Shown one piece after another: positions 25,501 to 37,500 of a stretch of DNA of 64,000 bases. Under the pieces are notes generated by a model. That model worked only from the letters and a program-made list of their open reading frames with translations, was not told the origin of the DNA and did no database searches. The number at the start of each line of letters is the position of its first letter. The stretch's first letter is position 1. The translations under genes and the position numbers were made by a program. Origin of the DNA: Vanilla planifolia (lineage: Eukaryota > Streptophyta > Magnoliopsida > Asparagales > Orchidaceae); contig CM043871.1 in NCBI GenBank assembly GCA_023846275.1, forward strand, positions 34,130,578 to 34,194,577, given 5' to 3'.

Positions 25501-28500
25501 CAAGCAAGAAGAGATCACCTAAATAAGAACAAAATCAAATAAGTTCGAGACAATAGCTCACCAAGAATGCTGACATATTGTATTTCCTTTTTCTATTGCA
25601 AGCATAACTAATGCAATAAACAGAGAATTATATGTAGCCTTCCTTTCGAACAAATGTCATGCTAATAGTAACTAAGGGATTCAAAGAGAATAAAGTTAAG
25701 TTATAACTCGTTAAATGATGTACAATTCTCCTTACCTCATTGTTTTAAAGAACTCTAAAGTAAGTGACTAAGTATTGTTAGAAAAGCTTAGAACAATTTG
25801 CTTTGGTTGTATCCCTTCGCTTAAGGAGTTGCACAAATGTGATTCGGCAACCCTTCGTGCCTCTGAGTATGATACTCCTAGAGCTTACCTTTCTTTAAAA
25901 GAAGATTGACCCGAGCTCAAAAAGCCACCTATTCTTTTGTCTCATTCTCATTGTTGAGGTGGTATTTGCACACTAGGTTTTTTCACATCGATCTGCATAA
26001 ACTTTGATCAACGACAGAGCCTTGTAGTACCCCCAAAATCTCTAAGGTCAATAGGCCAAAATCATTAGTTAGATCCTCTCAAGTCACAACTTCATCCTTC
26101 CTCTTATGACTAGAGAGCTTTTTTTTGAAATCTTGCTTAGATGTAATGTAAAAGTTGGAGACCAAATCAAACAATGTTTTTAGTTGATGTCATCCAAAGA
26201 ATGGGCTCTCTTATCAACACTGTCGAACAAGAGCTTCCTTAATCTACATGGGTTTGGAAGATTATCTAGTGTGGCATTGTTGAAAAGCTGCTGATAGCTA
26301 CAAAGGGACAATACCTCCTCTTGCATGATGTCAAAACTTTACTAAGAGAACAACCTCAAGCTCCTTGAGCAGGCAAATTCGATGAGAAATCTGCAACAAG
26401 TTATGTCAAAATTAGAGATAAAAGCAAACCAAAGCAAACAAAACCAATCAAAAGCGGATCTCTTACATAGTTGTGAAGTTAAGATAGTTGATAATGTCCA
26501 TTAGCCTCCAAGTTTCAATGGTTGTCTCAAACTCTATGAGGTTGACTTTAGGATCCCCAACTCCCAAAAAGACCATCATCGTCAACTTGAACCACTTAGG
26601 AGTCTCTTTTTGTAGATTTCAAGCGAGAATGGGAAGTAGATTGATAAGGTGCATATACCTCCTATTTTTGCACCAATAGTTGATTAGTGTTATGTTATAG
26701 ATTTGTTGTATGTTTGAAGTATGCTGTTGTATTTTAAAGTATTTTGTATCAAGTGCATTTTTGAGGCCAAATTCACCCTTGGACTTGTTCAATGAAATTA
26801 TGGGTTTATACGGGTTATTTTTCATCAAGCTAAATAGATTTCTAGAGTTTTTTAGATCAATTGAATTGCACTACTTGGATCTCAACAGCATCATATGATT
26901 GGTAGAAGACAATGCAGCAAACGGTGGTTTGGACCATGCCGGAAGGGGGTTGACGTCAAGCCTTGTGCAGTCTAAAAAGAACATTTAGTGATTAAGAGAG
27001 ATCGCCTTGGACAGGTGGTTAGATCACACTAGAAATTATGCTCAGTTTTGTACCCAAAATTTTGCATTGTTTAATGTGACTTCCTTAATTTATCTATCCC
27101 TATAACTTGAATCTAGTTCTTATAAGCAAAATGAAAAAAATTTGGGTGTTGCTTTAGGCTAAATCCCTCACATGGAGAGAAATTCTACTTCCCTCTTTCA
27201 CATGTCACTCAAGAAAAACTGAATTAGAAGACATTCTATGTGATGCTGCATAATGCTCTTAAATCAACAAGTCCAATATGTTGCTCAAGAAACTAGAAAA
27301 TATTCTAAGTGATGCTTCATTGTGCTCACGACTTAGACTATCGGCTCCAACGATGCTAGGGCTGAATTTCGATGTGAAGCACTTCTTAGAGCTCAGCTAG
27401 GAATTTTGTTTAAACTTTCCATAATATTTGAATAAGCTAGTTTTGGATTCCAACTCTCTAGTTTGTTAATGTTCAAGATAAAGATTCGACATAGAAACTG
27501 GCATCATATGTTAATTAAAGTCTCCATAATTGATCTTTAATGTGTTAAAAACTTTATTTTTATCATTTTAATGGATTGAAGTTAATATGAGAGTTTTTTA
27601 GGGATTTACAAAACCAATCCAGAATACTTTCAAGTTTGTTAACCACTATATTTGTCTTGAAACTCATTCCAAATGAGATCCAAAAATTATAAACTTGACA
27701 CTTTGAAATTCATCTAAGTTTGCAACAAGTTCAACGATTCTATTGAATTGAGTGTTTGACTATAAATGAATTATTCCAAGATAGACTATCAAGCAATTAT
27801 TAAAAACCCAAGAAAAAATTCTAATGCTTATTATTGTTATAATTTGAGCAACTAAAGTGCATGAATTGAGATGAAATATGGTAACTACCTTCTTCAATTA
27901 ATAATAAAATTCATTCATTTAAATCATTTTTTATTTGAACAATATTTTTTATTGTTTCCCTATTTCCCAAATTATTGTGCCAAATTATCTTTAATTTTCA
28001 ACCATAAAGCAAACTTAATTTTAGGTCTTATTAAATCCCATCTTCGCCAAACAAATTTTCCTAATTTTTTAATTTTTTTCCTTATGCCCAAAGTCAGTTT
28101 CTTTCTAGTTTAGTAATTACTTAAGATTTGATTCCCTAACCCAAATAGAAACCCAAAATACCAAAATGCCCTCCTTCTGTAGTCTTTCAACAACCCTCAC
28201 ATTCTGCTACCATATCTCTCATCAAAGCCAACTTAGTTTAGCCAACCATTGCTTCTACGAGGTGTATCATAGATGGTTGGAAGTCTTAGAAAGACCTGCC
28301 CAAACAATCAAACTCAACCACTTCTATCCCAAATAAGAAATATTGCATTCATCTTATCAATGGCAAGAAACAAGTAGCATGGCAATAGCATATGGTGGTA
28401 ACACTTATCAAGGTAATGGGCTATCTACCTTAGGCTCTTGGTAGAAGACCAAAAACCTCACCCCAAATCTTGGAGTGGTTGTTGGCATGGACACTAGATA

Positions 28501-31500
28501 CTTCCAATAGACTAAAGGCCCAAAATAGGTGGAAAATGAGCCTAGGCAAGGTCCACAAGCACTCCATTAGTGCTTTACAAAAGCAAGAAGCATGTTGATG
28601 GTGATTTCTCCTATGGTCATTCCTTGATTATGTTCAAATCAAGGACATCAAATAAGGATAAGAGAGATGGGGAATTATGAGGTTTATAAATCCCTTGGTT
28701 TCAAAAACAAAGTATTTGTAAAACATTTTACTTCAACAATCAAGTTCAATAGTCATGCAAAATAAATTAAATGTGAATCTTAATTATTTTTAATACAATG
28801 TATAAACTATTCCATAGATTTATAAAACCATTTGCAACAATTGTGTGATGTAATTAGTCAAATAAAACATATAAATCAAGTAAAAGTAAGAAAGCAAAAG
28901 ATTTTTAGGTCGTTTGACCCAACCAATACCTATATCTACCCCAATCAACCCGACTGGCTTCCACTAAACAATCCACTCCTTTTCGACACAGTCGATAGAA
29001 ATATACCTTACAACACCACTCCCTTTTGACAATGGTAGAGGTACACCTTTAAAAAAGAACAAATATAACAGCTTTATACAACACAGTTTACAACATAAAA
29101 CTCAATGATTATATCATTCACTTATTGAGTATATATGACACAACAGCTAAAGAAGTAGAAAAATATACCAAATAGGATGAAGACTAATGCCATGCAAGAT
29201 AGATATAAGAACAAACTAAGAATAATATGATTGTAATAATAAAATGATTCTCCTCTAGATTTAGGCAAAGCCTATAATCAAGTAATTTGCTATAATGATT
29301 TTTCAAATGATTTTGTAATCTAAGCATCATCCCATTTCTTTTATTCTTTCTCTATTTATATTAATAAATTAATTAGATACAAACAAAGAAACTCTAATAA
29401 TTATAATGATATTTTCAAGACGAATCAACTAGTCGTTATAAGTTTTAATAACTATCGTATTAGAATGTTGCATATATCATATCAAAATGATAAATAATTA
29501 ACTCAGATCGCCCAAATGACCTAACACTATGATAAGTGCAAAATGATTTTAAGTGATTGATTGTACAAATATGAGAACTATCTTCGTACAATATGCCTCC
29601 AATTTTAGTGTGACACTTAAGTACAAGTATAAAATAGTTCATTTTTACATTTTAAATAGATCGTATATGTCTAATAGTTAATCATCATCATATGATTTTT
29701 ATTTTCATCAACAACTGAGCTCTCAAGAAAATGTTATAAGATGTGATTGTATAACGACGAACTATTGTATGATCATGTAAAAATTAGTTGATCTAAACTT
29801 AAACAGATAGTCGGACACATGTGATAAACACATCATAGTAGTAAAATGACCGTATATTAGATTTGTTTTAGGTTTTCTATAAGTGTGTGACATAAAAGTG
29901 CAATATTATGATAGTCATCATACATTAACATACTTTGACAAGATTTAAACTTAATAAACAAATGATCAATACCCATACAACATGAATATCGTACTTGTAC
30001 GATACTATGAATCCATTTCTTATTTAAATAATTTTAGCTATTTGTGATAAAGAAAAGATTGAACAAATACGATACTTCATATTATACGATGTAGTCATTA
30101 TAACACAAAGCTTAGCGATTGTATAAAGATTACTATGCATATGACCAAGCTACAGTGTTATGATAAGATCGTAACAGTACGATAAATTAATCGTACATGT
30201 CCGAGTACATCATAGTTTATAAATTACAGACTTCGATAAGAAATAATTATGTACTCATATGAATAAAGCTTTGTACTCATACAATAATAGTCCAAACATA
30301 AGTCACATATGTATGATGAATAATACATCATACCTATATGATGCCTTGATAAACTCAAACTTCAATCGTAGTTTTAAGCATAAATACATGTCCGAGTACA
30401 TCATAGTTTATAAATTACAGACTCTGAAAAGAAAGACTGTGTACTCATATGAATGAAGCTTTGTACTCATATAATGGTAGTCCATACATAAGTCGCATCT
30501 GTATGATGAATACACCATACCTGTACAATGCCTTGACAAACCCAAACTTCAATTGCAATTTAAGCATAAATACAGATTATATAAGTACAATATTAGACAA
30601 TGTATCATAAGATTATTAAGTAATGAATAATATGACTTGTTTAAACCTAATTTTATTACCATCATAAATTAATTGACTATATTATAACTTGAAACAATAT
30701 TACTAATATACTACTAGAGTGCTAAAGAATTTTAATAATTAGAAAACATGATTTAGCAAAATGACATATGAATGAGATGATTAATATGTGTCATATAAAT
30801 ACAAGGTGAAAAATTAATAAATCAAACCAACTAATTGTCATGAAAGTGGGCTCTCGATGGATACAGACTCCACCAAGAGTTAAGACTATGACTCCATGAT
30901 ATATAAGTTGAACCAACAACTTGAACACGTCTTCAATCTTCTTCTAATTCCAACTGTCTTACTCAATATTCAATCATCCATTGCATACAATAACTAATAT
31001 TTGCATAAAACCACTTTAACTATTTGTTAGTAATCAATAACTTAGTTTTCTGATCATTGTCCTTAGGGGTACCATAGATTACGACCAAAGTGACATGTTT
31101 AGCAATTATGCGAGCTCAACATTTCCTTGTGTTTCTCTTTCCATGGATTCTCTTCCAACCTTTGGCAACTTTCAATGGTCAACACAAAAAATCTTGGTGC
31201 AAGTTTAGGTCCAAATGAAAGAATGAAAAGATATACTTAAGAATCAAGGGAATGAGATGAAATAGATGTATCATGGGCTATCATGATTTAAGGAACAAAA
31301 AAAGAAGTTAAGGGAGAGAACGGAGAAAAAGGTTTAAAGTGGACAAAGTGATCCAAACAAAGAAAGTTTTGCTAAAAGAGCAAACAAGAAAGTAGAGCAC
31401 ATAACAGAGATGTTTACAAGTACCCCCAATAAAGGGAGTCTCACAAAATATAAAGAAATCCAACTAATAAGGCTAAAGGGAGATGCTTATATGTCCTCTA

Positions 31501-34500
31501 AGTGATTTCTTCTTGGTTTATACTCTACCAATTGAATGTGAGCCACACAATATAGTTGGGTAGTGGTTGAATCAAAAATCATGGGTTTGTGCCAAGTTAC
31601 TTGTCATTCCTTGGACAAATTCGGGAATGAACCTCCTAATAATGTCATATTATTATTTGATGGCTATCGATTGTTCTAGACTTCAAAATCCTGATTTGTA
31701 AGTGTGAGTTAATCCTATTCCAATCTTCAGAATTTAATGTAATAGAAGTCCCGCATAGATGGTATACAAGCGCTGTTGGAAGATGCTTATAGTTAGATAG
31801 TGAAGAAGTTTATGCAAACGAAGGGAGAAAAGAGGAATTATGGAAAAATCAGGTTAGTAGAGCGTAAAATTTAAAACTGACAAGCAAAGAGCAAAAATGT
31901 TAGGTGAGAGTCTCATACTTGATAAAGTGCAAGAAGATCTCAACAATATAACTAGAAAGCTGAAGGTATAACACCAAATTATAATGGAGTGGAATGAACA
32001 AAACAAATTCAGGCTTTGAAGAAAATGATGGCTTGGTCTGAAATGAAGGGAGACTTTGAAAGACCAATGCCTACTAGCTTTCTTCAAAAGAAAATGTAAT
32101 GACATAGTTGACCAATTATACTATGCTTAAGAAATAAAGTCAAATTTTCAGTGTGAAGTTAGCCAAATACCATTACAAAAACAATTGTTTGATTCCATAG
32201 CATGTTTTATAAATTCCATGTGACTTATAAGCTACTAATACAAGCCTAATACCAATAAACTCCACCATGCCCATGGCCAATAACATTAGCAAAGATCTCA
32301 TTCACCCACATAGGTGCAAATATATACTAATGCAAACACAAATAAAAACTTAAACCACACTAAAAATAAACAAAGGGAAAAGGATTCAAGCACCATGGCA
32401 ATGAGAAAAGGTTATAAGTTAGATGAAACAATGATATGTAGAGTAAAAGTTTAAGGGGCACAAAAACAAGCATACAGTTCTATTTAATATACCGTTCTAC
32501 ATAAGAGTTCTACTAGCTAATGATATTCCCCAAAATCATGATTTACATCAGTATTATGAACTTTGAATCCACTATAAAGACTAGTAATCCCAAAAATTAT
32601 GGTAGACACAAAATAATAAATCAATAAAAAAATTTATTTTCAAAACCTCATACAAATAACTGAAAGTTATGGATCCTACAAAGTACAAAACACGACTAAC
32701 TCACCTGCATATTTGCGGCAATATCCATAACATAGTTGATCGGAGGAACTTTGTCCTTGTAATGAAATCCCATTTCACAAATTGCCACAAGCTAAAAAAA
32801 ACAATACATTTCAGAAACTTTCACCTTGGTAATGAAATAAAACAAAAACAAGCCATCAAAACATTGATATATTATTAGATCAACTACATTTAAATTAATA
32901 TAAGAAAAATATGTTACGCTAAACCTTATTCTAATAAAATTAAATCTAAACAGCAACCATGCAGTGATACCACTTAAGTCTTAAAAGCAATGATTCAATT
33001 AACAAAAGTTAGCAAGGAGCGTCAGATTCATCAAGACCAAAGTTCGTCATTCCAAGTAAACTACAAAGCATAAATCAAATAAAAAAATTATATTAATACA
33101 TTTATTTAGTAAATAGCATAGTTATAGCATTAAAAACTTAATAAGTTTACAATACTAATTAAATGCTTTCAAAGAAAAAAATTTGATATTTGCTAACCCC
33201 AATTGTGAGAAGTTTAGCATTGACTAAACTGTAGAACATGCTAAGCACAAAATTAAAGACGTTGCACCATGGATAAAGGAATGGATGGAATTTATCGATA
33301 CGAAGGAACAAAAGATCAGTGGTACATAATATTAATATAATTATATCAATCAAGTATCCTCTACTAGACACTACCAAGCTTATTTACACCTCTATTCATG
33401 CAATCACACATTCATCAGTTCAGATTTTTGTTATTACTATAGAGGGAAACTCATCTAAACCCATTCAGCACATCTCCCACTCCACTTGGATTCATCCAAG
33501 CCAGAACATCCCCTCTTGGATTCAGCCAACCTTGTGGAGCACCAAACCTATCATTTTGACTTCTCAATAAGGATCACAATTTTATCATTTAGCATTTTCA
33601 TATGAGATAAGTCCATGACCAATATTCAACCAAAAAAAAAAAGAAATAATAAATCATATTTCATAGAGAAAAATATTGTAGATGAGTCACATTGTTGATG
33701 CTGCTTATCCTCATTAGATGTTATTGTACTCCTATTGTATTTTTATATTTTAATATATTGTATGAAAAAGACTATCACTATCACATGGATAGATAAACTC
33801 AACCAATATGTTGCACACAATAGTGAAGTTACAAAAAAAAAGGTATGAATACGAATCTTTAAACCTTCACTATGCATTTGGCACAAATCAAAATAAAGAT
33901 TTGACAGTTCCTAGCAGCATCAGTAAAAAAAGAAAATGCTGAGTCTCAGAAGTATTACTGCTCCTTAATTGTGATGCATAAATTATGAAAAACAATTGCA
34001 AGTGATGTTTATGTTACAAAGACTACAATTTCTCAAAGAAGTCGTGGAGAAACACAGAAAACTTACCAGTAAATTTAATCTGAAATGAATTGAGATTCAT
34101 AAATTTTAAGACAAATGTCAAACCTACTAAATTTTAAAGAAACAAATAATAGAAATGCATTTACAACCACAAATAAAACATTGACTGCCTACAATTTTAA
34201 TTTTACAACTAATTGAGGTTAGTCATATGTATCCTTTTTCTCAATGTTTTCCATATTAAGCTAACACTTTTCGAAAATCTTTGCAAGACCTGTCCAATTA
34301 GTCTTTGGAATTTCCCTTTTCCTTCCTACAGATCTTAGGTTCAGTATATTTTCCCTTCTTAGTGCATATTGTGGTCTCTTTTCTACATGCAAAATGACTA
34401 GATATTCTTTGTACATTATTATCATCTATAGTTTTACCCTATTGTCTCCATAATTCTATCATTTTTCCTTTTAACCTTGGCATTTTTGTTAAGATACAAC

Positions 34501-37500
34501 TCCATTCATCTTTATCTGCACTTTACACCACAATTAACATGAACATCCATTGAATACTATCTTTTAGGCACTTATTCATTTCATGGTAATGATTTCAGGA
34601 GTTAGGAGTTCAAGGAAAATTCATAATTCCTGAGAATATTGTCGAGACTTTGTGTTTTTTCAAGGGGGCTTTTCAATGTATCCACCAATATCATAAACCA
34701 TCTCTTCAACTCTTACTAAAATTTGATAACAACGCTTACAAGATCAACATTCACACTTAAGAGCAATGGAGAAGAAGATGTTGCACACAAGGGTGAGATG
34801 TAAAACCGAGTGTATCCTACAACTTAATGACTCTAATTGAGAATATGATTAGGGAGAGATGACCTTGGATGTTTTAACATTGAAGCATTGTGTTGACCTC
34901 ACATTCATATAACTTAATGAGTTGATATTTGGTTGAAAATGGTGCAGTCAAAGATTTCAAGCAGGCCCATAAAATATGAAATTTATTCATCATTAATCAA
35001 TATTCAAATTATTATGTAAATAGACCCAAAATACCTAACCTCAGCACACATAAATTTAATTTTTCTTGAATAATAAGTAATAATTTCATATTCGCTTAAA
35101 AAGCATGCGGTCCTTTACCCTTGAGCAACTAAGAATATGTTTAGAGCAAAACAACAAAAAAACAACCAGCATGCATGTGGAAGAAGTAACCCGAGACAAC
35201 ACCTCCGAAATCATCCCCTCTCAAAAAACAACCAAAACATGCACCAAACAAGCACACAATAATAGAAACCCCATGAAATACCAAGACCAAGACCTTCATT
35301 CCCATTATTCTAATAACAAAGTCAAACAATTTCTCTCACCTCTACAATATATGAGAGAAGACAGTCTCTTCTCTCAACCTTCACAAAAACATTCACAAAA
35401 CCAAACCTAGATCTACTTCACCAACAAAGCCTACAAAATTCAACCTAGAGAACAAGGAAAGGATAACAAAGGTAAGGGGGTGCAGTGGGGAGCCAAAATC
35501 ATGAGGCCAACGGGCCCCCTTTTCAATTGTCTCTTTGCCCCCACTTCTCTCAACATAGATTAGTGACAAGAGTTTTAATTGACTTAATAGGCTTGCAATC
35601 CTCCAGCTCTTTGGCTCATGCACCTGCTTTCTATTAAATATCTGGCAAGGATATCTTTTATAGTTTTTAAGGACCCTTGACATTGCAAGAAAAGAGATAA
35701 ACACACTAGAAGCAACCTTAACGGATTAGATATAATCCAGGCTGTTTGATTCCAAAATATTCCCAATTTCCACAAGATTCAAATGCCAAACTCTGTGTTT
35801 GTCTAATTTAGCTCATACATGTCCCAATCATCGTTAGAAAATTTGATTCGCAAGCATTTCCTTCAAGAGGATTTATGAGTAATTCTCAAGTCTTCCCCAA
35901 GCCATCCATGTTGCCTTTTTCCAAGACCTTCACTTATTCCACAAGGCTATGTCATCTCTAACAACAAGACGATTCCTCGAGTTTGAACCCTCCAGTGCAC
36001 CTCAAGCTTGCCACTCACAATCCTCCTGCTAATCACTCGAGACCATGATTCACCTTGTATCTAATATACAAGACCTTCCTTGCTACCTTGTCTTCATATG
36101 TTACAACACCACACGACACATCCTTCGAGTCTTCATGCTTCTCAAAACTTCTCTCAAGAAACACTTCAAGGACTCCCCTTGAAACCCCTCAAGAACTACC
36201 TCTCAAGATTTCAAACAAAGCTCTTTGGAACTATCTTCTCAAAACCTCTCAAGACACACCTCTCACAAGAAAAATTCTGAGATCCTCTGAAATCCTTTGA
36301 TTATACATCTCTTTTTTAGATGGTTTAAGTCTCTTTGAATCTAGTCTCCTCGACCCCATTGACAAAACCCCTTTATCAACAATAAAATAGACCAATTCCA
36401 AACTGGTGCATTATCCTAATAACATCCACTTTCATGGCCCCCTCGTCACCAAAATTGCTCAACAACTTCATCGTCAACAAGCTTTAGCTCTACTAGCTTC
36501 CACTCTAGAATTCTTCTCTCTTGGCTCCATCGTTAATGCAATTTCTACTTGTTGGCAACCAAAACATTCTTGGAAAACAAACTAAAAAACCTTTGATAGC
36601 AAAAACCTTACCCCACAATGCTCTCATATTATTTGGCTTAAAGCTCGCTCTCCAAAAGAACCAAGAATTCCATCACAATTGAGAAACTATTGGATTGAAT
36701 CTCCCAACAACCTCATCCCACTCCCCCTTGTGGCAAGTTCTGTACATTAATACCAAATGATTTATTCCTCATGAGCATCCAAGAATACATCTAGAGTAAG
36801 CAAAAAAAATTCAATATGCAAGCGAACACAACAACTCAAGATAACAACCCCTCAAAAATCATCATCTCCTACAAATCAGCAGAACTTGCAACAAACAGGC
36901 ACACAACAACAAGAAAACCCTCAAAATACTACAATCTATGATTAACACCCCCTCTAAAGGCCCATTCTATAGGCCAATACCTTTTGCCCATTATTGTGAT
37001 AACACACAAGTCACCCAACTCCTCTCATCTCCAAATACCCTATAATGGAAGACATGCCCTCGTCTCTCACACTCCACAAAAATATTCATAAAACTATACC
37101 TAATCCATCATTAGAACTGCCAAACTTAACTTAAAAATGAAGGATGAGGAGGCACAACCATAAGGTCGATACCGCCCACCTCTCAATGGTTTCCCTTCCT
37201 CTCTTTTATCAACATAGATTAGTGGTAACGGTTTCTATTAACTCAAGAAAATTACAATCCACCAACCATCTAAATCATATACACGAATTCTCTCAGATCA
37301 TCTAAAATCTAGGCTATTTAAATCCTAACTATTCCCAATTTTTATAGAATTCAAATAAAAGCCCAAGCTTATTTGATTCACCTCATACTTGTCCAGATTG
37401 TCATCAAGAAACCTATTCCAAAAGAATTACGTCCTCAAGCATTCATGAACCATCCTCAAGTCAATCATAAGCCTTTTTGGAAACCTTTTCCCAAGACCTT

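Larger units (their letters stand above)
16204..32704 (-). other. 16.5-kb intron of the metalloprotease gene
   Basis: The intron starts with CAG|gtgagt at 32,705 and ends with gagcag before 16,203. From low to high coordinates it holds: 16.2-17.6 kb, nothing recognised; 17,680-17,979 and 18,496-18,819, two plus-strand frames of 99 and 107 codons without known domains; 18.00-18.24 kb, a GC-richer island; 19.3-21.0 kb, inverted R1; 21.0-23.27 kb, LTR-like block; 23.3-24.95 kb, gypsy fragment; 24.96-25.79 kb, a repeated block; 25.8-28.6 kb, nothing recognised; 28.69-30.64 kb, R1; 30.64-32.7 kb, nothing recognised. Confidence 0.8.

Noticed and set aside
35105..35410. 101-codon plus-strand frame and similar small frames in 35-38.7 kb
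   Set aside because: Low-complexity text in the tandem array. The frames are not kept between the three units.
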